In this document: positions 1 to 5,716 of the stretch, one piece after another
How the letters are laid out: each line of letters opens with the position of its first letter
Numbering within the stretch: position 1 is the stretch's first letter
Assembly (NCBI GenBank): GCA_023255765.1
Contig: JAGDVT010000041.1
Span: 1 to 11,610 of the forward strand
Length of the DNA stretch: 11,610 nt
Direction: 5' to 3'
DNA from: Candidatus Paceibacter sp.
GTDB lineage: Bacteria; Patescibacteriota; Minisyncoccia; UBA6257; HR35
Position numbers and translations under genes: made by a program
Notes under the pieces: model-generated
Database searches by the model: none
Seen by the model: the letters and a program-made list of their open reading frames with translations, nothing else
What the model was told of the DNA's origin: nothing

Positions 1-15
1 CGGGGTTATGTTTTT

Positions 16-273
16 TTATCGCCTTCTCGCTCTCCTCCCCCTCACCGCAGCATTGAAGCTCTCCTGAAACTCCTCTTGGTCCTCCCTCACCTCTTCGGTA
101 ATCACCACCTCTCCTTCATCCAGCCTGTCGAAAGATTGGATACAACGATCCACCCTCTGCCAGCCTCCCGGTTGACGCACCACCCTTTGTCGATTAGGTC
201 TGGTCCACAAGAAAAGAACTCCTAACGCGACCCCTGCTAGGGCCGCACCTGCTAACATCCACAAGACTTCCAC
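16..273 (-). CDS. Small single-pass membrane protein, function unknown
   Basis: I do not recognise this 85-residue protein. It opens with a hydrophobic, Ala/Gly/Leu-rich membrane segment at about residues 5-24, followed by arginines (RPNRQRVVR), which predicts the C-terminal part stays in the cytoplasm. The middle (residues 50-73) is strongly acidic and the tail is strongly basic, ending RGRRARRR. The start is GTG at 271-273, chosen because a strong ribosome binding site (AAGGAGGTGA, complement of 281-290) lies seven bases upstream. The gene has its own perfect promoter at 311-339. Its base composition is much more GC-rich than the gyrA-ftsH region, like the neighbouring collagen-like gene, which suggests a shared foreign origin. 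The reading frame and start are well supported. No function can be given. Confidence 0.75.
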   Translation of the reverse strand: MEVLWMLAGAALAGVALGVLFLWTRPNRQRVVRQPGGWQRVDRCIQSFDRLDEGEVVITEEVREDQEEFQESFNAAVRGRRARRR

Positions 274-280
274 TTTAGTT

Positions 281-290
281 TCACCTCCTT
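281..290 (-). promoter_or_regulatory. Strong Shine-Dalgarno site deciding the GTG start at 273
   Basis: The minus strand reads AAGGAGGTGA here, close to a full anti-16S match, seven bases before GTG at 273-271. It fixes the start of the small membrane protein gene at a non-ATG codon. Confidence 0.85.
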
Positions 291-310
291 TATAGTTTTA
301 CGCCAATATA

Positions 311-339
311 ATTATAGCATAGTTAAATTTCTTTGTCAA
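311..339 (-). promoter_or_regulatory. Perfect-consensus sigma70 promoter with extended -10
   Basis: On the minus strand, TTGACA (334-339) and TATAAT (311-316) are separated by exactly 17 bases, and TGC directly precedes the -10 box (extended -10). Every consensus position matches. It lies 21 bases before the ribosome binding site of the membrane protein gene and immediately after the hairpin at 346-372. Confidence 0.9.
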
Positions 340-345
340 GAGAAT

Positions 346-372
346 AGCCCCAGTACAAATTGGGGCTTTTTT
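346..372. terminator. Hairpin terminator, best oriented for plus-strand transcription
   Basis: AGCCCCA (346-352) pairs perfectly with TGGGGCT (361-367) across an eight-base loop. On the plus strand the stem runs into six T (367-372), a textbook Rho-independent terminator. On the minus strand the stem is followed only by ATTCTCTT. By position it should end the collagen-like gene, which is on the minus strand and stops about 60 bases before it. It may work in both directions, or mainly block antisense plus-strand transcription. Confidence 0.75.
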
Positions 373-430
373 AAAGTTAAAATTATAATAAAATCAACTT
401 AGCTGGAATTTTATACTTATTCTACACTGC

Positions 431-826
431 CTACCACTCTCTGGCTGCTTGGGCTAGCAGCCAGAGAGAAAATAACAAAATACCAGTAAATATACCAGCT
501 AAAATACCAGGATCTACAGGGCCAGGAGGGCCTTGGGGACCCCTTGGACCCTGCGGACCTCGAGGTCCTTGGGGACCCATAGGTCCTTGAGGACCGGGTG
601 GACCAGGTGAACCTTGGGGACCCCTTGGACCAGCTGGGCCACGTAAACCCCTAGGGCCTTTTAAGTATTTATTTACGTACTCCTTTGGGACCGTTAAGCG
701 GTCCCAATCCTTGAACATACCTTCCTGCCCGCCCCTTTCTAGGCGAGCAGGGATTTGTACTACCTCTTTGTTCTGCCCCCAGGCGATTCCGCCTAGGAGT
801 AGAAGAAAAAACAATACTAACCTCAT
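431..826 (-). CDS. Secreted collagen-like protein with C-terminal membrane segment
   Basis: This is a 131-residue protein with a collagen triple-helix region. The N-terminus is a signal peptide: MR, a Leu/Phe-rich core, then GGIAWGQ, with likely cleavage near residue 17. Residues 18-56 form a linker with acidic and basic residues. Residues 57-104 are 16 unbroken Gly-X-Y triplets, many of them GPR, GPQ or GPP. Residues 108-124 form a hydrophobic segment followed by AREW, so the protein probably stays anchored in the membrane by its tail with the collagen rod outside. Collagen-like proteins of bacteria and phages usually form trimeric stalks or adhesins; that role is inferred here. ATG at 824-826 is chosen over GTG at 833-835 because the GTG lies within the ribosome binding site. 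GC content is high. The gene has its own promoter (847-874). Confidence 0.85.
   Translation of the reverse strand: MRLVLFFLLLLGGIAWGQNKEVVQIPARLERGGQEGMFKDWDRLTVPKEYVNKYLKGPRGLRGPAGPRGPQGSPGPPGPQGPMGPQGPRGPQGPRGPQGPPGPVDPGILAGIFTGILLFSLWLLAQAAREW
437..468. repeat. Perfect 13-bp inverted repeat at the 3' end of the collagen-like gene
   Basis: CTCTCTGGCTGCT (437-449) and its exact complement AGCAGCCAGAGAG (456-468) flank a six-base loop. The repeat encodes the last residues of the collagen-like protein and ends three bases before its TAG stop. No T-run follows on either strand, so it is not a standard intrinsic terminator. It could be a 3' mRNA-stabilising hairpin. Confidence 0.85.
531..631 (-). 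repeat. Collagen-coding direct repeats, including a duplicated 20-mer
   Basis: The Gly-X-Y region is built from near-identical nine- and eighteen-base units. The exact 20-mer CCTTGGGGACCCCTTGGACC occurs at 531-550 and 612-631. Such repeats can lengthen or shorten the rod by slippage or recombination, always in whole triplets if the unit is a multiple of nine bases. Confidence 0.75.
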
Positions 827-830
827 TTTA

Positions 831-838
831 GTCACCTC
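831..838 (-). promoter_or_regulatory. Shine-Dalgarno site deciding the ATG start at 826
   Basis: The minus strand reads GGAGGTGACTAAAATG. GGAGG is eight bases from ATG at 826. The in-frame upstream GTG (833-835) is inside this site, so it cannot be the start, and the protein begins MRLV. Confidence 0.85.
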
Positions 839-846
839 CGTAATTT

Positions 847-874
847 ATTATAGCACAAAAATAAATAGTGTCAA
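847..874 (-). promoter_or_regulatory. Perfect-box sigma70 promoter for the collagen-like gene
   Basis: The minus strand has TTGACA (869-874), a 16-base spacer, then TATAAT (847-852) preceded by TGC (extended -10). Its -35 box overlaps that of the divergent promoter for the gene at 928, so the two promoters may compete for RNA polymerase. Confidence 0.88.
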
Positions 875-896
875 ATGGAGGCTTTTATTTTATAAT
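868..896 (+). promoter_or_regulatory. Divergent promoter for the two-pass membrane protein gene
   Basis: GTGTCA (868-873, four of six bases match the -35 consensus), a 17-base spacer and a perfect TATAAT (891-896) lie 31 bases before the ATG at 928. The -35 hexamer shares five bases with the -35 of the opposing promoter at 869-874. Confidence 0.65.
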
Positions 897-927
897 TTAA
901 TTAGCAAAAAATAAAGGAGGTGGTAAT

Positions 928-1242
928 ATGGAATTAGCAATGTTGATAGCAAGTATTTTTAGCCTTGTTATTGCAATATTAATATGTAGCAGTTTGTCTA
1001 TGAATAAAATTTTAAGTAATATAATTGACTTTAGATATAAGTTGAAAAATAAACTGAATGAAGCTATTAAAAATATCAAAAATAATCCTGACTATAATTT
1101 AGATAATTTGCTAAAAGAGATTGATACTGAATCTTACAATTTATTTAGAAATATAGTTGATAATATCACATATACTTTAGTAATTCTAATTTTTATCTTT
1201 GCAATAGTTCTTATGTTAATACTTGTGAATGCAAAAGTATAG
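928..1242 (+). CDS. Small two-pass membrane protein, function unknown
   Basis: This 104-residue protein is not one I recognise. It has a hydrophobic segment at residues about 5-22, a polar, lysine- and asparagine-rich helical stretch (26-75), and a second very hydrophobic segment at 82-100 that ends NAKV. The hairpin-like topology puts both ends on the same side, with the 55-residue loop on the other, or cytoplasmic if the first segment inserts with its N-terminus out. The start is well fixed: AAAGGAGGTGG lies seven bases before ATG at 928-930. The gene is monocistronic, with its own promoter (868-896) and a terminator at 1253-1285. Unlike the two genes to its left it is AT-rich, so the left module is mixed in composition though uniform in its expression signals. 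Two transmembrane segments in a 100-residue protein also fit holin-like proteins, but I see no specific evidence for that. Confidence 0.75.
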   Translation: MELAMLIASIFSLVIAILICSSLSMNKILSNIIDFRYKLKNKLNEAIKNIKNNPDYNLDNLLKEIDTESYNLFRNIVDNITYTLVILIFIFAIVLMLILVNAKV

Positions 1243-1252
1243 CTAATTTTTT

Positions 1253-1285
1253 AAAAGGCCCTACTTTTTGTAGGGTCTTTTATTT
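1253..1285 (+). terminator. Rho-independent terminator after the gene at 928-1242
   Basis: GGCCCTAC (1257-1264) pairs with GTAGGGTC (1270-1277) across a TTTTT loop, with one G-T wobble, preceded by AAAA and followed by TTTTATTT. It is eleven bases past the stop codon. Confidence 0.88.
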
Positions 1286-1295
1286 GCAAATTTTA

Positions 1296-1304
1296 TGTTA
1301 TAAT
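1296..1304 (+). promoter_or_regulatory. Extended -10 promoter for the gene at 1337
   Basis: TG (1296-1297), one base, then TATAAT (1299-1304) forms an extended -10 element 32 bases before ATG at 1337. No convincing -35 lies at the right distance (TCTTTT at 1276-1281), which extended -10 promoters tolerate. Confidence 0.6.
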
Positions 1305-1321
1305 CGATTCAGAAAAGCTTC

Positions 1322-1330
1322 AAGGAGGTG
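1322..1330 (+). promoter_or_regulatory. Strong Shine-Dalgarno site deciding the ATG start at 1337
   Basis: AAGGAGGTG here is correctly spaced from ATG at 1337, and it contains the in-frame GTG at 1328 that could be taken for an earlier start. Confidence 0.85.
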
Positions 1331-1336
1331 TTTTTA

Positions 1337-1555
1337 ATGAATAATCTCCAATATATGCATATAGTAGAGTTATGTAAAAAAGGAAAAGCTATAATATGGG
1401 TTACCGATAAAGATAAAAATGTATATGAAGTAAGATGTATAAATGGTAAAATTGTAGAATTAAAAAGAGATAATAGCATAATAAAGATGAGCTTTGAAAA
1501 TTTCTACGAGAGATTAAAAGATGAGTATACAATATCGGCTTTTATAATTTTATAG
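1337..1555 (+). CDS. Small soluble hypothetical protein
   Basis: This is a 72-residue protein of no family I recognise. It has no signal peptide or long membrane segment. The pattern KAIIWVTDKDKNVYEVRCINGKIVELKRDN looks like two or three beta strands joined by turns, followed by an amphipathic helix with FENFYERLKDEY, so a small alpha/beta fold is likely. ATG at 1337 is chosen over the in-frame GTG at 1328 because the GTG lies inside the ribosome binding site (AAGGAGGTG, 1322-1330), eight bases upstream of the ATG. The gene has its own extended -10 promoter and ends before a shared hairpin (1571-1593), facing rpmG. Its expression signals match those of the three genes to its left. It may be a small regulator or nucleic-acid-binding protein, but that is a guess. 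Confidence 0.68.
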   Translation: MNNLQYMHIVELCKKGKAIIWVTDKDKNVYEVRCINGKIVELKRDNSIIKMSFENFYERLKDEYTISAFIIL

Positions 1556-1570
1556 ATTTTATACTAGAAT

Positions 1571-1600
1571 AGGGCTGGTCAAAAACCAGCCCTTAATTGT
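1571..1600. terminator. Shared hairpin terminator between converging genes
   Basis: AGGGCTGGT (1571-1579) pairs perfectly with ACCAGCCCT (1585-1593) across a CAAAA loop, giving a nine-base GC-rich stem. The plus-strand tail is TTAATTGTTT, the minus-strand tail ATTCTAGTAT. Both tails are only moderately T-rich. It sits between the gene ending at 1555 and rpmG ending at 1601, so it probably stops both, and it marks the edge of the accessory module. Confidence 0.75.
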
Positions 1601-1762
1601 TTATCTTCTGCTTTCTTTATGTTTTGTATGCTTAGCACACCATTTGCAAAATTTATTTAATTCTAATTTCTTTTCACTTCCCTTCTTTTTCCAAATATAA
1701 TAATTTGCCCTATTACAAACTGTACATTTTAATCTAATTAAATTTCTTGTCTTTGTTGCCAT
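1601..1762 (-). CDS. rpmG: Large-subunit ribosomal protein bL33
   Basis: The 53-residue protein is bL33, a small 50S subunit protein bound to 23S rRNA near the E site. It starts MATKTRNLIRLKCTVCNRANYY and ends in a basic tail, as the family does. Two Cys pairs, C13-x2-C16 and C39-x2-C42, form a zinc ribbon, so this is the zinc-binding (C+) form of L33 rather than the Cys-free form made under zinc limitation. The frame is open upstream to 1807, but the true start is ATG at 1760-1762, where homology begins. There is no Shine-Dalgarno site. A TATAAT box lies only ten bases before the ATG, so the message is probably leaderless or nearly so. It follows gyrA by 41 bases on the same strand. Confidence 0.93.
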   Translation of the reverse strand: MATKTRNLIRLKCTVCNRANYYIWKKKGSEKKLELNKFCKWCAKHTKHKESRR

Positions 1763-1772
1763 TGTTAAATTA

Positions 1773-1801
1773 ATTATAAAACTTAAAAAAATTATTTGCA
1801 A
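1773..1801 (-). promoter_or_regulatory. rpmG promoter placed for a near-leaderless transcript
   Basis: The minus strand has TTGCAA (1796-1801; four of six consensus bases), a 17-base spacer and TATAAT (1773-1778). The -10 box ends ten bases before the rpmG ATG at 1762, so transcription should begin within a few bases of the start codon. Confidence 0.6.
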
Positions 1802-1803
1802 AC

Positions 1804-4800
1804 TCAAATTAATTCTACTTTAGTAATTTTATCTAAAATTTTAATTGGTTGATTAATCCTTTTAACAACCTGGATGTTTTTTGCTTTTATAAATTCTATT
1901 TTTTCATTTATTATTGCGAGGGTATCATCATCATTAACACAGTCTGCAAAAACTAACTCTCCAAATTTATCCTTTGGTTCAAATATTTTAATTCCCTTCC
2001 CTCCTCTTTTTTGTATATTTATTTCTTTAATTGAAATTTTCTTGAAAAATCCGTTGCTAAATGCCAATAGTATATAATTTTTGTTAAGCAAAGATGCATT
2101 AAATAAATTTGTATTCTGTAGTTTAATTACTTTAACTCCTGAGCCTGCTCTTGTTTGAACTGGCAAATCATTTTTGATACCTATTCCATTGCCATCTTTT
2201 GCAATTAAAAATATATTAAATCTTTTGTCATCAAGTAAAACTTTTATTACCTCATCATCATTTTTTAGTTTGATTCCTTGCACTCCTGTTCTTTTTACAG
2301 AAATAATATCTTTTATATTAACTTTTTTGCCTAATCCATTTTTTGTGAATATAATAACATTGTCTGCACCTACCGGCCTTATCACATCTAAAATTTCGTC
2401 TCCTTTTTCTATAATTAAATTTGTTTCTAAGTACTTAGATGAAGTATAAAAATCATAAACATTTAATGAGTAAAATTTTCCTTTTTTCGAGTAAGCTAAC
2501 AATTTTTCTGTTGTTTTAGTAAGGATTAGTTTACCAAAATTTTCTTTATCTTTAATTATTTTCTCAATAGGAGTATCTATTTTAAATGTTTTTACAAATC
2601 TTTTTTGATTAATAAATAAAAGCACATCTTCTTCAGGTATTTCTTCTTCATATTTTGAAACAGTAATTTCTTCTTCTCTTATTTCGGTTTTCCTTTTATC
2701 TCCATATTTTTTAGCAACTTCTTCTGTTTCTTTTATTATTATTTCATCTATTTTTTTAGGATATTTAAGTATAGTTTCTAATTCTTTTTTAAGTTTTAAT
2801 TTTTCATTTAATTCATCTATAATTCTTTTTGTTTCAAGAGAAGTTAAGGTTCTTAATGGCATTTCTAAGATAGCATCAGCTTGTCTTTGATTTATTTTTA
2901 ATTTTTGTATTAAATTTTTTCTTGCAGTTTCTCTGTCGGCAGATCTTCTAATTATTCTAATAACTGTATCTATATCCTGCAGGGCTTTTTTAAATCCTTC
3001 TAAAATTTCAATCCTTTCTTTGGTTCTTTCCAGGTCAAATTTAGTCCTTCTTCTTATTACTTCTCTTCTGTGATTTATCCAACTTAAAAGCAAATCTTTT
3101 AGATTAAACAATTTTGGTTGTATCCCGTCTTCAAGTGCTATAAAGTTGAAGTAGTAATTTTTCTGTAAATCTGTAAGCCTATAAAGTTTTTCAATAATAT
3201 TATTTAAAGTTTTATCATCTTTTTCTGAAGTTTCAATTACTACTCTTATACCTTCTTTATTAGATTCATCTCTTATTTCTTTAATTTCTGGTAAAATTTT
3301 ATTTAAGCTTAAGTTTGCAATTTGTTCAACTAATTCAGCTTTATTAACTTGCCATGGAATTTCTGTAATTACTATTCTTTTACCCCCTCTTTTTGTTTCT
3401 TCTATATTTACTTTTCCTCTAATTACAATTCCTCCCCTACCTGTTTTATAAGCTTCAAATAGACTTTTCTTGCCATAAACTACTCCTCCTGTAGGAAAAT
3501 CCGGACCTTTTATTATTTCTAAAATTTGTTTAAGGTCTAAGTTTGGGTTTTCAATTAATTTTTTTATAGCATTAGAAACTTCAACTAGATTGTGAGGAGG
3601 TATGTTTGTAGCCATTCCAACTGCTATTCCTAAGCTTCCATTTAAAATTAGTTGAGGTATTCTTGATGGTAAAACTACAGGTTCTTTTCTTGTATTGTCA
3701 TAATTTGGCCTAAAATCAACTGTTTCTTTTTCTACATCAGCAAGCATTTCAACAGCAAAATTTGATAGCTTAGCTTCGGTATTATGATTGATAAATCCGT
3801 TAGCAACAAATGAATGGCAATTGCTTTCTATTTTTAATGAGTAAACCCTCTCTTTACCTACATATTTTTTATCTACTATCTTATCAAATAAATAATTTGT
3901 CTTTATTAAGAAATTAATTAATTCAATATCTTCTTTATCTAAAATTTTTCTCAATTCTTCATAGTATTCTCTAATCTTACTATATCTGTCAATGTTGTGT
4001 TTAATTAACCACTCTTTATATTTATATGGTATTTTTGAATTTAAATATTTGTTTCTGAAATAAGAAGACAAATAAGGAATATAATCTGTTTTAGAATTAG
4101 CGCCTTTTGAAGATTTGACAGCTTTTTCTAATTTTCTAATTTTTTCTTTAGTTTCAAAGTTTATATATTTTAAAAATTTCTCCAAGTTTTCTTTTCCATT
4201 TATTATCAAAAGCCAATAATCTTTACTTTTATCAAATCTTCTAAAACTAACAATACCGAATCTTAAAAGTATAACTTGAGTCTCTTTAATTAATTTTTCG
4301 CTTTTAGATATAAGAATTACTCTAGGAGAATTAATTTTAAGCCCTGTTATAGAACCACCACCTTCAAAAAGACCTCTTAAGAATGCACCTAATGTTTTTT
4401 TATTAGAATCAAATACAATATAAGGGATTTCTTTTTCTTTTGCTTTTTTAGTTTTTAGTCCTAAATTTTCTAAAAATTCAATTACATAAGAAGAGGAAAT
4501 TTCAATTGAATAATAGTACTTTTTGCCAAGAGAAGAGGGTTTTCTTTTTTTAACAGTTATATTCGTGTCAGGGAAAATTTCTTTTAAGATATTTTTAATT
4601 TTTTTGTATAAATGCAAAGAGGTTGCAGGTATATGTAATTTTTTGTAATTCTTTTTTGAGTTAATATAAATACTACCTTCTGCTAAAATAAAACCTAAAA
4701 GAAAAGATAAATTTTCATCAAGAATTAATGGTAATTTTTTAATTTTGATTTTACCTGACTTTTGTGGATAATAATTAATTAATAAAGGATTTTTTTCTGG

Positions 4801-5487
4801 CCATAATAAATCAGAATTTCTATCTATTACTGCAAAGTCTCCTTTTTCTATTTCTCCTATCAATTTCCAAACAAATATAGGCTTTCTATTTTCATCTTTT
4901 GATAAAACTAATATAGGATGGTTAGATGTGCCTTTTATTGAATATCCTCTATATGTTTTAACTTCATAAACTGGATGAATGCCAGAATCAAACCATTTAG
5001 AGGCTTTATTTATATTTCCTCCAAAAGATAAAACTTTTATATTCAAATTCTCAATTTCTTCTTTATCCGCAATCTTATCTATTTTTTCTAAACATCTATT
5101 TGTGATTACAATAGAATCACCAGTAATACAATATCTATATGCAGCAGGTGGATCGCCATCTATTGAACCAAAATTTCCTTGGCCTATAACCAGAGGGTAT
5201 CTCATAGAAAAATCTTGGGCAAGCCTAACTAAGGTTTCATAAACTGCCTGATCTCCATGGGGATGATATCTAGCAATAGTATTACCTACTATATTTGCAC
5301 ATTTAGTAAATTTTTCATTAGGCCACAATCCTAATTCTCTCATAACATAAAGGATCCTCCTTTGAACAGGCTTTAAACCATCTCTTACATCTGGTAATGC
5401 TCTTGAAATTATTACGCTCAATGCATAATCTAAATAAGAACTTCTAAGCTCTGATGTAATTTCGCTTAGTTTTATCCTTTCTTTCAT
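1804..5487 (-). CDS. gyrA: DNA gyrase subunit A with an intein at the catalytic tyrosine
   Basis: GyrA is the DNA-cleaving and DNA-wrapping subunit of gyrase (A2B2), which adds negative supercoils using ATP. The precursor is 1227 residues; removing the 450-residue intein (residues 120-569) leaves 777, a little short for the family (about 800-875). Visible motifs are QRR at 42-44, HPHGD at 75-79, GNFGS at 104-108 and the catalytic R118-Y119, with the intein directly after Y119; the chain resumes at T570 (TEAKL). The breakage-reunion core is followed by a coiled-coil region and a beta-pinwheel C-terminal domain. A GyrA-box-like QKRGGKG lies at residues 1159-1165, near the end, whereas the usual first-blade box is not recognisable, so a topoisomerase IV ParC-like role cannot be excluded. 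The stop is TGA. ATG directly abuts the TAA of the upstream gene (5488-5490), with no Shine-Dalgarno site, so it is the last gene of a three-gene operon. Confidence 0.93.
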   Translation of the reverse strand: MKERIKLSEITSELRSSYLDYALSVIISRALPDVRDGLKPVQRRILYVMRELGLWPNEKFTKCANIVGNTIARYHPHGDQAVYETLVRLAQDFSMRYPLVIGQGNFGSIDGDPPAAYRYCITGDSIVITNRCLEKIDKIADKEEIENLNIKVLSFGGNINKASKWFDSGIHPVYEVKTYRGYSIKGTSNHPILVLSKDENRKPIFVWKLIGEIEKGDFAVIDRNSDLLWPEKNPLLINYYPQKSGKIKIKKLPLILDENLSFLLGFILAEGSIYINSKKNYKKLHIPATSLHLYKKIKNILKEIFPDTNITVKKRKPSSLGKKYYYSIEISSSYVIEFLENLGLKTKKAKEKEIPYIVFDSNKKTLGAFLRGLFEGGGSITGLKINSPRVILISKSEKLIKETQVILLRFGIVSFRRFDKSKDYWLLIINGKENLEKFLKYINFETKEKIRKLEKAVKSSKGANSKTDYIPYLSSYFRNKYLNSKIPYKYKEWLIKHNIDRYSKIREYYEELRKILDKEDIELINFLIKTNYLFDKIVDKKYVGKERVYSLKIESNCHSFVANGFINHNTEAKLSNFAVEMLADVEKETVDFRPNYDNTRKEPVVLPSRIPQLILNGSLGIAVGMATNIPPHNLVEVSNAIKKLIENPNLDLKQILEIIKGPDFPTGGVVYGKKSLFEAYKTGRGGIVIRGKVNIEETKRGGKRIVITEIPWQVNKAELVEQIANLSLNKILPEIKEIRDESNKEGIRVVIETSEKDDKTLNNIIEKLYRLTDLQKNYYFNFIALEDGIQPKLFNLKDLLLSWINHRREVIRRRTKFDLERTKERIEILEGFKKALQDIDTVIRIIRRSADRETARKNLIQKLKINQRQADAILEMPLRTLTSLETKRIIDELNEKLKLKKELETILKYPKKIDEIIIKETEEVAKKYGDKRKTEIREEEITVSKYEEEIPEEDVLLFINQKRFVKTFKIDTPIEKIIKDKENFGKLILTKTTEKLLAYSKKGKFYSLNVYDFYTSSKYLETNLIIEKGDEILDVIRPVGADNVIIFTKNGLGKKVNIKDIISVKRTGVQGIKLKNDDEVIKVLLDDKRFNIFLIAKDGNGIGIKNDLPVQTRAGSGVKVIKLQNTNLFNASLLNKNYILLAFSNGFFKKISIKEINIQKRGGKGIKIFEPKDKFGELVFADCVNDDDTLAIINEKIEFIKAKNIQVVKRINQPIKILDKITKVELI
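3781..5130 (-). mobile_element. GyrA intein (450 residues) with decayed LAGLIDADG endonuclease
   Basis: This in-frame protein-splicing element occupies GyrA precursor residues 120-569, between catalytic Tyr119 and Thr570. Splicing motifs are complete: C120 begins block A (CITGDSIVI); block B is GTSNHPILV with T187 and H190; block F is SNCHSFVANGF; block G ends N-H568-N569 before the +1 Thr. The central part is a homing endonuclease of the LAGLIDADG type. The first motif, LLGFILAEG, keeps its acidic residue (E270), but the second, LRGLFEGGG, has glycine (G377) where the catalytic acid belongs. Splicing should work; double-strand cutting probably does not. The site is the same as that of the mycobacterial GyrA inteins (for example M. 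xenopi), whose block A also begins CITGD. Confidence 0.95.
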
Positions 5488-5715
5488 TTATTTCAGTAAA
5501 TTTAAGAAAGAATTAAAAATAACTGCTAATCCTGTTTTAAATGCATTTGCAGTAGAAACTACTATAACTTCTGCCGGTGATGGTTTTAAACCAAAACCTG
5601 GTATTATATGACCACCTTGAAACCACCATAAAAACATAATGATTACAAATACGCCGATTGCATATTTCCATGCTTTCCATTTGTTTTTTAAACCTTCAAA
5701 TTGATTTTGATCCAT
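5488..5715 (-). CDS. Small single-pass membrane protein in the gyrA operon
   Basis: This 75-residue protein is not recognised. After a polar, tryptophan- and lysine-containing start (about residues 1-18) comes a hydrophobic segment at 19-32 (YAIGVFVIIMFLWWF), then a Gly/Pro-rich stretch GGHIIPGFGLKPSPAE, and an amphipathic, hydrophobic C-terminal part (50-75). It is probably a bitopic membrane protein. Its ATG (5713-5715) lies one base after the TAA of the upstream gene, and its own TAA touches the gyrA ATG, so all three are one transcript. No Shine-Dalgarno site precedes it; translation may be coupled. A real gene is supported by the exact packing and the membrane pattern, but the role and any link to gyrase are unknown. 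Confidence 0.75.
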   Translation of the reverse strand: MDQNQFEGLKNKWKAWKYAIGVFVIIMFLWWFQGGHIIPGFGLKPSPAEVIVVSTANAFKTGLAVIFNSFLNLLK

Positions 5716-5716
5716 T

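Noticed and set aside
531..650. CRISPR-like short repeats
   Set aside because: The repeats code for Gly-X-Y triplets in frame, have no spacers of constant length, and no cas genes are near.
711..914. Open frame on the plus strand across the collagen-like gene start
   Set aside because: It is antisense to the signal-peptide region and the promoters, has no ribosome binding site, and its translation has no recognisable pattern.
897..1079. Open frame on the minus strand under the gene at 928
   Set aside because: It is antisense to a gene with a promoter, a strong ribosome binding site and a terminator; it lacks all of these itself.
1763..1807. Longer bL33 start 15 codons upstream
   Set aside because: The added hydrophobic residues do not belong to the family, overlap the likely promoter, and MATKTRNLIRLKC is the usual start.
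1874..2449. Two plus-strand open frames opposite the gyrA end
   Set aside because: They are shadows of gyrA; AT-rich antisense yields low-complexity Phe/Ile/Ser-rich translations.
3781..5130. Reading the gyrA insertion as a fused separate enzyme domain or misassembly
   Set aside because: The frame is continuous, splicing blocks are complete at both ends and the exteins join exactly at Tyr-Thr, as in known GyrA inteins.
4979..5242. Plus-strand open frame opposite the intein start in gyrA
   Set aside because: It overlaps the intein/extein junction on the wrong strand, has no start signals, and gyrA coding there is certain.
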